From Streptomyces sp. NBC_00094 (lineage in GTDB: Bacteria; Actinomycetota; Actinomycetes; Streptomycetales; Streptomycetaceae), in the NCBI RefSeq assembly GCF_026343125.1, contig NZ_JAPEMB010000001.1, positions 5,833,501 to 5,897,500 of the forward strand: 64,000 nucleotides of DNA, given 5' to 3'. Under the pieces are notes generated by a model. The model saw only the letters and a program-made list of their open reading frames with translations. It had not been told where the DNA came from and did not search any database. This document shows, piece after piece, positions 53,169 through 62,050 of this stretch. The position numbers and the translations under genes are program-made. Numbering within the stretch: position 1 is the stretch's first letter; each line of letters starts with the position of its first letter.

Positions 53169-54416
53169 ATGGAGCAGTACGAGCCCGAAAGCCTCTCCGC
53201 CGCACAGCTCGCGGCGGTACAGCGCAGTCTGACGAGCGGCCGGGGCGCCCTCAGCCGCCGTTCGATGCTGCGCGCGGGTGGCGTCGGCGCGCTCACGATC
53301 GGCGGTCTCGCCGGCCTGAGCGCCTGCGGCATCCCGCCGGCCAAGCGGGAGGGACAGGGTCCCGCCTCCACCGACGTCTCGGCCAAGGAGAAGAGCCTCG
53401 CCTTCTCCAACTGGACCGAGTACATGGACATCAGCGAGGACGAGAAGTCCCGTCCGACGCTGACGGCGTTCACGAAGCGCACCGGGATCAAGGTCAAGTA
53501 CACCGAGGACATCAACGACAACGTCGAGTTCTTCGGCAAGATCAAGCCGCAGCTCGCGGCCGGTCAGGACACCGGCCGCGACCTGATCTGCGTCACCGAC
53601 TGGCTCGCCGCCCGGATGATCCGGCTCGGCTGGGTGCAGAAGCTCGACCCGGCGAACCTGCCCAACGCCTACGCGAACCTCTCCGCCCAGTTCCGGCGCC
53701 CCGACTGGGACCCGGGCCGGTCCTACTCGTACCCGTGGACGGGCATCTCCACGGTCATCGCGTACAACTCCAAGGCCACCGGCGGCAAGAAGGTCGAATC
53801 GGTCTCCCAGCTCCTGGACGATCCCTCCCTCAAGGGCCGGGTCGGCTTCCTCACCGAGATGCGCGACACCGTCGGCATGACGCTGCTCGACATGGGCAAG
53901 GACCCGGGCGACTTCACCGACGCCGAGTACGACCAGGCGATCGGCCGGCTCCAGAAGGCCGTCGACAAGAAGCAGATCCGTCGCTTCACCGGCAACGACT
54001 ACACCTCCGACCTGGACAAGGGCGACCTGGCGGCCTGCCTCGCCTGGGCCGGTGACGTCATCCAGCTCCAGGCGGACAACCCGGACATCAAGTTCGCCAT
54101 CCCGTCCGCCGGATACATCACCTCCAGCGACAACCTGCTCGTCCCCGCCCAGGCCCGGCACAAGACCAACGCCGAGAAGCTCATCGACTACTACTACGAG
54201 CTTCCCGTCGCCGCGCAGCTCGCCGCGTACATCAACTACGTCTGCCCCGTCGACGGGGTGAAGGACGAGCTCGCCAAGATCGACCCCGAGCTCGCGAACA
54301 ACACGCTGATCCTCCCGGACAAGGCCATGGCCAAGAAGTCGCGCGCCTTCCGCTCGCTCACCAGCGCGGAGGAGACGGCGTACGAGGAGAAGTTCGCCAA
54401 GCTCATCGGCGCCTGA
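53169..54416 (+). CDS. potD: Polyamine ABC transporter substrate-binding lipoprotein
   Basis: A 415-residue binding protein with an SRRSMLRAGG twin-arginine segment and a SAC lipobox. The core fits PotD/PotF (spermidine/putrescine) proteins, and RRFTGNDY plus HKTNAEKLIDYYYE match the orphan paralogue. ATG 53169 is preceded by AAAGGG. It is followed by potA-potB-potC. Confidence 0.92.
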   Translation: MEQYEPESLSAAQLAAVQRSLTSGRGALSRRSMLRAGGVGALTIGGLAGLSACGIPPAKREGQGPASTDVSAKEKSLAFSNWTEYMDISEDEKSRPTLTAFTKRTGIKVKYTEDINDNVEFFGKIKPQLAAGQDTGRDLICVTDWLAARMIRLGWVQKLDPANLPNAYANLSAQFRRPDWDPGRSYSYPWTGISTVIAYNSKATGGKKVESVSQLLDDPSLKGRVGFLTEMRDTVGMTLLDMGKDPGDFTDAEYDQAIGRLQKAVDKKQIRRFTGNDYTSDLDKGDLAACLAWAGDVIQLQADNPDIKFAIPSAGYITSSDNLLVPAQARHKTNAEKLIDYYYELPVAAQLAAYINYVCPVDGVKDELAKIDPELANNTLILPDKAMAKKSRAFRSLTSAEETAYEEKFAKLIGA

Positions 54417-54460
54417 GCCCGACGTCGTCCACCTCTCTCACTCCCCTGGGACAGCAACCC

Positions 54461-55618
54461 ATGACTGACAAGAACACCGGCGGCGACGTCCGTCTCACCG
54501 GGATCAGCAAGACGTACGGCTCCTTCACCGCCGTCCACCCGCTCGACCTGACCGTCCCGCAGGGCTCCTTCTTCGCCCTCCTCGGCGCCTCCGGCTGCGG
54601 CAAGACCACCACGCTGCGCATGATCGCCGGCCTGGAGGACCCGAGCACCGGCACCGTCTTCCTCGGCGACAAGGACGTCACGGACCTCCCGCCGTACAAG
54701 CGGCCGGTCAACACCGTCTTCCAGTCCTACGCGCTCTTCCCGCACATGGACATCACCGAGAACATCGCCTTCGGTCTGCGCCGCCGCGGCATCAAGTCCG
54801 TGAAGAAGCAGGTCGACGACATGCTGGAGCTCGTCCAGCTCGGCGACAAGGCCCACCACAAGCCGCACCAGCTCTCCGGCGGCCAGCAGCAGCGCGTCGC
54901 CGTGGCCCGCGCGCTCATCAACCACCCGCAGGTCCTCCTCCTCGACGAGCCGCTCGGCGCGCTCGACCTCAAGCTGCGCCGCCAGATGCAGCTGGAGCTC
55001 AAGCGGATCCAGACCGAGGTCGGCATCACCTTCGTGCACGTCACCCACGACCAGGAGGAGGCCATGACCATGGCCGACCAGGTCGCGGTGATGAACGGCG
55101 GCCGTGTCGAGCAGCTCGGCGCCCCCGCCGACCTGTACGAGAACCCGCAGACCACCTTCGTCGCCAACTTCCTCGGCACCTCCAACCTCATCGAGGCCGA
55201 GGTCCTGGAGACGGGCTCCACCAACGCAGACGTGCTGGTCACGGCCGGTGGCGGCAAGCTCCGGGTCCCCGGCGACCGCTGTACCTCCGCCGTCCGCCAG
55301 GGCGGCAAGGTGCTCGTCGGCGTCCGCCCCGAGAAGATCTCGCTCGCGCACGCCGACGACGCGGGCTCGATCGCCGACGGCCGCAACCGGGTCACCGGCC
55401 GGATCGTCGCCTCCTCCTTCATCGGTGTCTCCACCCAGTACGTGGTGAACAGCCCGGCGGGCGCGGAGCTCCAGGTGTACGAGCAGAACATCGAAAGGGA
55501 CGCGCGACTCCGCCCCGGTGCCGAGGTCGTCCTGCACTGGAACCCGGCGCACACCTTCGGGCTCGACGCGGCGCAGGACATCGACGCCGGTGTGGAGACG
55601 GTGGAGGACGCCGGATGA
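54461..55618 (+). CDS. potA: Polyamine ABC transporter ATP-binding protein
   Basis: A 385-residue ATPase. Walker A GASGCGKTT, signature LSGGQQQRV, Walker B VLLLDEPLGALD and H-loop THDQEEA are intact; a C-terminal TOBE region follows, expected for PotA. It drives polyamine import. It overlaps potB by ATGA. Confidence 0.94.
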   Translation: MTDKNTGGDVRLTGISKTYGSFTAVHPLDLTVPQGSFFALLGASGCGKTTTLRMIAGLEDPSTGTVFLGDKDVTDLPPYKRPVNTVFQSYALFPHMDITENIAFGLRRRGIKSVKKQVDDMLELVQLGDKAHHKPHQLSGGQQQRVAVARALINHPQVLLLDEPLGALDLKLRRQMQLELKRIQTEVGITFVHVTHDQEEAMTMADQVAVMNGGRVEQLGAPADLYENPQTTFVANFLGTSNLIEAEVLETGSTNADVLVTAGGGKLRVPGDRCTSAVRQGGKVLVGVRPEKISLAHADDAGSIADGRNRVTGRIVASSFIGVSTQYVVNSPAGAELQVYEQNIERDARLRPGAEVVLHWNPAHTFGLDAAQDIDAGVETVEDAG

Positions 55619-56547
55619 GCACTCCCACTCTCCCGAAGGAGGCTGCGGCGCCGGTCGAGGAACCGGTTCTGCGCAAGCCCTCCGCCCGCAAGCGGCTCGT
55701 CCCCTACTGGCTGCTGCTGCCCGGCATCATCTGGCTGCTCGTCTTCTTCGCGCTGCCGCTGGTCTACCAGGCGTCGACCTCGGTCCAGACCGGCTCCCTG
55801 GAGCAGGGCTTCCAGGTCACCTGGCACTTCCAGACGTACTGGGACGCCTTCACCGAGTACTGGCCGCAGCTCGTCCGCTCCCTGCTGTACGCCGGGACCG
55901 CGACGCTCCTGTGCCTGCTGCTCGGCTACCCGCTGGCGTACCTGATCGCCTTCAAGGCCGGCCGCTGGCGCAACCTGATCCTGGTCCTCGTCATCGCCCC
56001 GTTCTTCACCAGCTTCCTCATCCGGACGCTCGCGTGGAAGACGATCCTGGCCGACGACAGCGTCGTCGTCGACGTGCTGAACGCGCTGCACGTCCTCGAC
56101 GTGACCAGCTGGCTCGGCTGGACCGAGGGCGAGCGCGTCCTCGCCACCCCGATGGCCGTGGTCTGCGGTCTGACGTACAACTTCCTGCCGTTCATGATCC
56201 TTCCCCTCTACACCTCCCTGGAGCGGATCGACGGCCGACTGCACGAGGCCGCGCAGGACCTGTACGCCTCCCCGTCGACCACCTTCCGCAAGGTGACCTT
56301 CCCGCTGTCGATGCCCGGCGTCGTCTCCGGCACCCTGCTCACCTTCATCCCGGCCGCCGGCGACTACGTCAACGCCGAACTGCTCGGCTCGACCGACACC
56401 AAGATGATCGGCAACGTCATCCAGTCGCAGTTCCTGCGGGTCCTCGACTACCCGACGGCCGCCGCTCTCTCCTTCATCCTCATGGCGATCGTGCTCGTCA
56501 TGGTCACCGTCTACATCCGCAAGGCCGGAACGGAGGACCTGGTCTGA
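55615..56547 (+). CDS. potB: Polyamine ABC transporter permease
   Basis: A 310-residue inner-membrane permease with about six transmembrane helices. The EAA loop is LHEAAQDLYASPSTTFRKV. The hydrophilic N-terminus (45 residues) lies in the cytoplasm. It overlaps potA and potC by 4 and 1 bases. Confidence 0.93.
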   Translation: MSTPTLPKEAAAPVEEPVLRKPSARKRLVPYWLLLPGIIWLLVFFALPLVYQASTSVQTGSLEQGFQVTWHFQTYWDAFTEYWPQLVRSLLYAGTATLLCLLLGYPLAYLIAFKAGRWRNLILVLVIAPFFTSFLIRTLAWKTILADDSVVVDVLNALHVLDVTSWLGWTEGERVLATPMAVVCGLTYNFLPFMILPLYTSLERIDGRLHEAAQDLYASPSTTFRKVTFPLSMPGVVSGTLLTFIPAAGDYVNAELLGSTDTKMIGNVIQSQFLRVLDYPTAAALSFILMAIVLVMVTVYIRKAGTEDLV

Positions 56548-57341
56548 TGCGTTGGATCCGTCGGAACCTCGTCGTCATCGCGGGCCTGCTCACGCTCGCG
56601 TACATGCTCCTGCCGAACATCGTCGTGATGGTGTTCTCGTTCAACAAGCCGAACGGGCGCTTCAACTACTCCTGGCAGCGGTTCTCCCTGGACGCCTGGA
56701 AGGACCCCTGCGGCGTCGCCGACATGTGCGAGTCGCTCTCGCTCTCGCTCCAGCTCGCCGCCTGGGCGACCGTGGGCGCCGTCGTCCTCGGCACGATGAT
56801 CGCCTTCGCGCTGGTCCGCTACCGCTTCCGGGCGCGCGGCGCGATCAACTCGCTCATCTTCCTGCCGATGGCGATGCCCGAGGTCGTGATGGCCGCCTCG
56901 CTGCTCACGCTCTTCCTCAACATGGGGATCGAGCTGGGCTTCTGGACGGTCCTGATCGCCCACATCATGTTCTGTCTGTCGTTCGTCGTGACGGCGGTCA
57001 AGGCGCGGGTCATGTCCATGGACCCGCGTCTGGAGGAGGCCGCGCGCGACCTCTACGCGGGCCCCACGCAGACCTTCCTGCGCGTGACCCTGCCGATCGC
57101 CGCGCCCGGTATCGCAGCCGGCGCGCTGCTCGCCTTCGCGCTCTCGTTCGACGACTTCATCATCACCAACTTCAACGCGGGCTCCACCGTCACCTTCCCC
57201 ATGTTCGTCTGGGGCTCGGCGCAGCGTGGAACCCCCGTTCAGATCAACGTCATCGGCACCGCGATGTTCGTCCTCGCGGTACTGATGGTGGTGGCCGGTC
57301 AAATCATCACGAACCGGCGCAAGAAAACAGCAACAGCCTGA
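56547..57341 (+). CDS. potC: Polyamine ABC transporter permease
   Basis: A 264-residue permease; EAA loop LEEAARDLYAGPTQTFLRV. It pairs with PotB. ATG 56547 starts on the potB stop (TGATG). The frame ahead of it is a shadow. About six hydrophobic helices. The oxidoreductase gene starts 37 bases later. Confidence 0.93.
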   Translation: MRWIRRNLVVIAGLLTLAYMLLPNIVVMVFSFNKPNGRFNYSWQRFSLDAWKDPCGVADMCESLSLSLQLAAWATVGAVVLGTMIAFALVRYRFRARGAINSLIFLPMAMPEVVMAASLLTLFLNMGIELGFWTVLIAHIMFCLSFVVTAVKARVMSMDPRLEEAARDLYAGPTQTFLRVTLPIAAPGIAAGALLAFALSFDDFIITNFNAGSTVTFPMFVWGSAQRGTPVQINVIGTAMFVLAVLMVVAGQIITNRRKKTATA

Positions 57342-57378
57342 GCAATAGGCAGCTCAGGCACTGAAGGAGTTGGAAACC

Positions 57379-58797
57379 ATGGCCCCAGTTGCCATGCGTC
57401 TCGCTGCACAATCTCTCTCCGACGCCCAGCCCGTCCCCTTCTGGCTGGAAGATCCCGGCAAGCCCGGAGCCCTGCCCGCCCTCACCGGCACCGAGAAGTG
57501 CGATCTCCTCGTCGTCGGCGGTGGCTACAGCGGACTGTGGACCGCGCTCCTCGCCAAGGAGCGCGACCCCTCCCGGGATGTCGTACTGATCGAAGGCCGC
57601 GAGGTGGGCTGGGCCGCCTCGGGCCGCAACGGAGGCTTCTGCGCCGCCTCCCTCACCCACGGCTTCGGCAACGGGCTCGCCCGCTGGCCGGGCGAGCTGC
57701 CGAAGCTGGAGGAGCTCGGCGAGCGCAACCTCGACTCCATCGAGGAGGCGGTCGCCCGCTACTCCCTGGACTGCGACTTCGAGCGCACCGGCGAGATCGA
57801 CGTGGCCACCGAGCCGTACCAGGTCGAGGAACTGACCGAGATCTACGAGGAGATCGACCGGCTCGGTCTCGCGGACGGCCTCGAACTCCTCGACCGGGAC
57901 GCCGTCCGGGCCGAGGTCGACTCGCCGACCTTCCTCGGCGGCCTCTGGGACCGCCGCGGCGTGGCCATGCTCAACCCGGCCAAGCTGGCCTGGGGCCTCA
58001 AGCGGGCCTGTCTCGACCTGGGCGTCCGGATCTTCGAGAACACCCCCGGCCTCGAACTGGTCTCCGTCGGCGCCGGCATGGGCGTGCGCACCCCGTACGG
58101 CCGGGTCCTCGCCGGCCGGGTCGCGCTCGGCACCAACGTCTTCCCTTCGCTGGTCAAGCGGGTCCGCCCGTACACCGTCCCGGTGTACGACTACGCCCTC
58201 ATGACCGAGCCGCTCAGCCCCGAGCAGCTCGCCTCCGTCGGCTGGAAGAACCGGCAGGGTCTCGGCGACTCCGCCAACCAGTTCCACTACTTCCGGATCA
58301 CCGCCGACAACCGCATCCTGTGGGGCGGCTACGACGCGATCTACCCCTTCGGCGGCAAGCTCGACGCCGAGATGGACCACCGCCCGGAGACCTACCTCAA
58401 GCTCGCCGAGCACTTCTTCCGCTGCTTCCCGCAGCTGGAGGGCCTGCGCTTCAGCCACGCCTGGGGCGGCGCGATCGACACCTGCTCGCGCTTCTCGGCC
58501 TTCTTCGGTACGGCACACAAGGGCAAGGTCGCGTACGCGGCCGGGTTCACCGGCCTCGGTGTCGGCGCCACCCGCTTCGGCGGCGACGTCATGCTCGACC
58601 TGCTCTCGGGGGAGCGCACCGAGCGCACCGACCTTGACATGGTCCGCTCCAAGCCGCTGCCGTTCCCGCCGGAGCCGATCGCCTGGGCCGGCATCGGCAT
58701 CACCAAGTGGTCGATGGCCCGCGCCGACGAGCACGGCGGCCGGCGGAACCTGTGGCTGAAGACGATGGACAAGCTGGGTCTGGGCTTCGACAGCTAG
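57379..58797 (+). CDS. FAD-dependent amine oxidoreductase, DAO family
   Basis: A 472-residue FAD enzyme of the DAO superfamily. The nucleotide-binding motif VVGGGYSGLWTAL (near residue 46) and a conserved GWAASGRNGGFC are visible. It resembles PuuB-type gamma-glutamylputrescine oxidases and related amine oxidases. Its place at the end of the pot operon suggests it deaminates imported polyamines to aldehydes, which the dehydrogenases then oxidise. ATG 57379 has AAGGAG 9 bases upstream; the TTG at 57370 has no space for it. Confidence 0.88.
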   Translation: MAPVAMRLAAQSLSDAQPVPFWLEDPGKPGALPALTGTEKCDLLVVGGGYSGLWTALLAKERDPSRDVVLIEGREVGWAASGRNGGFCAASLTHGFGNGLARWPGELPKLEELGERNLDSIEEAVARYSLDCDFERTGEIDVATEPYQVEELTEIYEEIDRLGLADGLELLDRDAVRAEVDSPTFLGGLWDRRGVAMLNPAKLAWGLKRACLDLGVRIFENTPGLELVSVGAGMGVRTPYGRVLAGRVALGTNVFPSLVKRVRPYTVPVYDYALMTEPLSPEQLASVGWKNRQGLGDSANQFHYFRITADNRILWGGYDAIYPFGGKLDAEMDHRPETYLKLAEHFFRCFPQLEGLRFSHAWGGAIDTCSRFSAFFGTAHKGKVAYAAGFTGLGVGATRFGGDVMLDLLSGERTERTDLDMVRSKPLPFPPEPIAWAGIGITKWSMARADEHGGRRNLWLKTMDKLGLGFDS

Positions 58798-58810
58798 GCG
58801 GTGGATTCAC

Positions 58811-58846
58811 GCGGCGGGGTCACGGTGTCTTCCGTGGCCCCGCCGC
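58811..58846. terminator. Bidirectional hairpin after the amine oxidoreductase
   Basis: A 15-bp stem (with one T-G pair) around a TGTCTT loop. The stop of the convergent MMPL gene lies inside it. Confidence 0.75.
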
Positions 58847-61156
58847 GCCGTTCCCGCCCGCCGCGGCCAGCTCGCCCTCGCCCTCCGTGTCGACGTGCGG
58901 CAGGATCCTGTCCAGCCAGCGCGGGGTCCACCAGGCCCACTTCCCGAGCAGGGTCATCACCGCGGGCACGAGCAGCAGCCGCGCGACCGTCGCGTCGATG
59001 AGCACGCTCGCGGCCAGACCGAGCCCCATCATCTTCACCACGATGCTGTCGTTGAGGATGAAGGCCGCGAAGACGCTCACCATGATGAGCGCCGCGCAGG
59101 TGATGACGCGCGCGGTGATCTCCAGGGCGTGCGCCACGCTCGCCTTCGCGTCGCCGGTGCGCAGCCACGCCTCGTGGACCCGGGACAGCAGGAAGATCTC
59201 GTAGTCCATGCTCAGGCCGAAGACGATGGCGAACATCATCATCGGTACGTAGCTCTCGATGGGGACGTCGCCGGAGACTCCGAGCGCCGGGCCGCCCCAT
59301 CCCCACTGGAAGACGGCGACGACGACGCCGTACGAGGCGGCGATGGACAGCAGGTTGAGCACCGCCGCCTTGAGGGCCACGAGCGGGCCGCGGAAGACGA
59401 CCAGGATGACGAGGAACGCCAGCGCGACGACGACGGCGATGATGAGCAGCAGCCGGCTGGAGACGATGTCGAGGAAGTCCACCTGCGCGGCGGTGGTGCC
59501 GGTGACGTACGTGGCGGCGGTGGTGCCGTCGACGGCCTGCGGCAGGACGTCGTCGGCCAGGTGGTTGGTCAGGGAGGTCGTGGCCTCGTCCTGCGGGGCG
59601 GCGACCGAGTAGGCCGTGGCGATCAGGACGTCGCCGTCCGAGGTCGGGGTGAGCGGGGTGATCAGGAGGGCGTCGGGGACCCCGGTGAGTGCCTTCTGGG
59701 CCTGGCTCGCCAGGGCGGAGCGGTCGGCCGCGGCGACCGAGGTCTGGTCGATCACCAGCGTCAGCGGCCCGTTGGAGCCGGGTCCGAAGGCCGTGGACAT
59801 CAGGTCGAACGCGCGCCGGTCGGTGAAGGACTCCGGGTCCGCGCCGTCGCCGATGTGGCCGAGCTGGATGGAGAACAGGGGGATGGCGAGCACCGCGAGG
59901 ACGACGACGCCCGCGGTCAGGAACGACCAGGGGCGGCGCTCCACACGCAAGGCGTAGCGGTGCCAGGTGCCGTGCGCCTCGCCGGTCGACTCCTCGCTCC
60001 CGCCGGTCGACGGCTCGGTCTCGGCGACCGGGGTGCGCAGGTGCAGCCGGTCGATGTGGCGGCCGATGAGCCCGAGCATCGCCGGAACGAGCGTGAGGGC
60101 TCCGGCGACGGCGGTGACCACGGTGGAGGTCGCGGCCAGGCCGAGCAGTCCGATGAAGCTCAGTCCGGAGACCCACAGTCCGCCGAGGGCGATGACGACG
60201 GTGCAGCCCGAGACGAGGACGGCCCGCCCGCTGGTCGCGGTGGCGAGGCCCGCCGCCGTGACCGGATCCCGGCCGTTCATCAGCAGCTGTCGGTGCCGGG
60301 TGATCAGGAAGAGCGCGTAGTCGATGCCGACGCCGATGCCGATCATCGTGGCCAGGGTGGGGGAGACGGTCGCGAAGGTCCACACCGAGGCGAGGAGCCC
60401 GAGCACCGCGAGGCCGCAGACGGCCGCCACCAGGGCGGTGACCAGGGGAAGCACGGCGGCGATCAGGCTGCCGAAGCCGATGATCAGGACGATGATCGCG
60501 ACACCGAACCCGATCGCCTCGCTGGTCCGGTCATCGGCCTCGGGCCGGGCCAGTTCACCCAGCGAACCGCCGTACTCGACCTGGACCCCGGCGGCGCGCA
60601 GGGGTTCCACGGCGCTGTCGACCCCGGTCAGGTAGTCGTCGCCGAGGGTGCCGGGCTGGACGTCGAAGCGGACGGTGATGTAGCCGGTCTTCCCGTCGGT
60701 GGACAGCGGGCCGACGTTGGGGGTTCCCGCGGGAGGGGCGGGCGGCGGGGTGCCGGGCGCGGGCAGCGGGCTCGTGGCGTTCAGGACGTGCGGGAGCTTC
60801 TTCAGCGAGTCCACGGCGGTCGAGACCTGGTCGCCGACGTCCGTGAGCGGTTTGGCGCCGTCGTGCAGCACCACCTGGGCGCTGTAGCCGCCGGCGGCGG
60901 GCTCGTGCGCACGCAGCACGTCGAGCCCCTCCTGGGACTGGGTGCCCGGCAGCGAGTAGTTGTCGGAGTACTCGCCGCCGTACGCGTGGTTCAGCCCCAC
61001 CAGGGCGCCCAGGGCCACGACCCAGGCGACCAGCACGACGACGAAGTGGCGGGCCGACCACTCGCCCATCCGCCGGAGCAGGCCCTTGCCGGAGCGTCGA
61101 CCGCCCTGACCGGCACCGCCTGGTGCGGTACCACCGGATGGCTGGGGCAACGGCAT
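58820..61156 (-). CDS. MMPL/RND family transporter
   Basis: A 778-residue exporter with twelve predicted transmembrane segments in two halves and two large extracytoplasmic domains. GIDYALFLITRHRQ and GLSMDYEIFLLSRVHE are the duplicated family motif with acidic residues in the proton-relay helix. MMPL proteins export lipids or small molecules. ATG 61156 was chosen because GGGAGT precedes it at 6 bases and the longer frame is Pro/Gly-rich shadow. No regulator adjoins it. Confidence 0.9.
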   Translation of the reverse strand: MPLPQPSGGTAPGGAGQGGRRSGKGLLRRMGEWSARHFVVVLVAWVVALGALVGLNHAYGGEYSDNYSLPGTQSQEGLDVLRAHEPAAGGYSAQVVLHDGAKPLTDVGDQVSTAVDSLKKLPHVLNATSPLPAPGTPPPAPPAGTPNVGPLSTDGKTGYITVRFDVQPGTLGDDYLTGVDSAVEPLRAAGVQVEYGGSLGELARPEADDRTSEAIGFGVAIIVLIIGFGSLIAAVLPLVTALVAAVCGLAVLGLLASVWTFATVSPTLATMIGIGVGIDYALFLITRHRQLLMNGRDPVTAAGLATATSGRAVLVSGCTVVIALGGLWVSGLSFIGLLGLAATSTVVTAVAGALTLVPAMLGLIGRHIDRLHLRTPVAETEPSTGGSEESTGEAHGTWHRYALRVERRPWSFLTAGVVVLAVLAIPLFSIQLGHIGDGADPESFTDRRAFDLMSTAFGPGSNGPLTLVIDQTSVAAADRSALASQAQKALTGVPDALLITPLTPTSDGDVLIATAYSVAAPQDEATTSLTNHLADDVLPQAVDGTTAATYVTGTTAAQVDFLDIVSSRLLLIIAVVVALAFLVILVVFRGPLVALKAAVLNLLSIAASYGVVVAVFQWGWGGPALGVSGDVPIESYVPMMMFAIVFGLSMDYEIFLLSRVHEAWLRTGDAKASVAHALEITARVITCAALIMVSVFAAFILNDSIVVKMMGLGLAASVLIDATVARLLLVPAVMTLLGKWAWWTPRWLDRILPHVDTEGEGELAAAGGNGAAGPRKTP

Positions 61157-61446
61157 GCGTACTCCCGTGGCGAGGGCGGTGTGTCCGGGTATGGGCGGAG
61201 GCTCATACGAACACGCGGGGGCGGGCGAGCCGGGGAGGCCGCCGATCAGGCCCCCCGGCATCCACCCGATCGGGCGCGCCCGAGGGACGCCGGTGCGCCG
61301 GCTGTATCCCCCTGGCGCGACCACCCGCTCGCCGTGTGACGCAGGTCACTCGTGATCGGTGGTCCGAACCCGCGTAATGATCGCCGCCGAGCCCGCTCTC
61401 CCCTGTGTGGACAACGCGTCCGCGCAGAGAAGGGAGGCCGGAGGCC

Positions 61447-61920
61447 ATGACTGGTTCGGGGGCGGCCAAGACCGCGGTGGAGTGGCTGGCATCGGTGGCG
61501 CCGGATCCCGACGCCTGCAGGTGGGAGTGGGAGCGCAACCCTCACGGGGTCGCGCTGCTGCCCGCCGGCAGGCGCTGGGACGTGCTGATCCTGCCGGGGG
61601 AGCTCGGCTATCCCACCCTCGACGTGCTGACCCGTCTGGTGGACCGGCCGGGTCCCGTCCTCGCCGACTTCGGCGACGCCCGGGTCGGCTTCTTCGTCCC
61701 GCCGGGCACCGCGGCCCGCTGGCTCGGCACCGGCGTGCGCGGTGCGGGCTCCGGCACCTGGATCGTCGTCCCGTACCCGGGGCGGGCGACCGGCGGGGTC
61801 CGCTGGCTGGTGGCGCCGGACGGGGTGGGCACGCTCAACGACACCTCGCTCCTGGAGCTCGCCATGCATGAGGCGGCGGGCCAACTGGCCAGGGGAGAAG
61901 GGGGATCGGCCGGGGATTGA
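61447..61920 (+). CDS. Hypothetical protein, weak resemblance to prim-pol N-terminal domains
   Basis: A 157-residue soluble protein. It opens with TAVEWLASVAPDPDACRWEW and has GVALLPAGRRWDVLILPGEL and ADFGDARVGFFVPPGT, resembling the N-terminal part of bifunctional primase-polymerase family proteins of Streptomyces. The catalytic Asp pair is not obvious. GGAGG lies just upstream of ATG 61447. It is divergent from MMPL and followed by the chitinase. The gap 61157-61446 shows no gene. Confidence 0.55.
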   Translation: MTGSGAAKTAVEWLASVAPDPDACRWEWERNPHGVALLPAGRRWDVLILPGELGYPTLDVLTRLVDRPGPVLADFGDARVGFFVPPGTAARWLGTGVRGAGSGTWIVVPYPGRATGGVRWLVAPDGVGTLNDTSLLELAMHEAAGQLARGEGGSAGD

Positions 61921-61979
61921 CGGGCGGGCGGCAGGGGGACGGCAGGGGGACGGCAGGGGTCCCGTGCGCGACAGAGGTC

Positions 61980-62008
61980 TTGACCACTTGATTGGTCTGG
62001 ACCATGCT
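61980..62008 (+). promoter_or_regulatory. Chitinase promoter with overlapping DasR site
   Basis: TTGACC (61980-61985), 17 bases, CATGCT (62003-62008). ATTGGTCTGGACCATG (61991-62006) overlaps the -10 region and matches the DasR-responsive element (TGGTCTAGACCA core) at all but one core position. DasR represses chitin genes in the absence of N-acetylglucosamine. Confidence 0.8.
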
Positions 62009-62050
62009 GTGGCGCGCTCCACCTCGATTCCCCCACCCCCGGAGGCAGTT

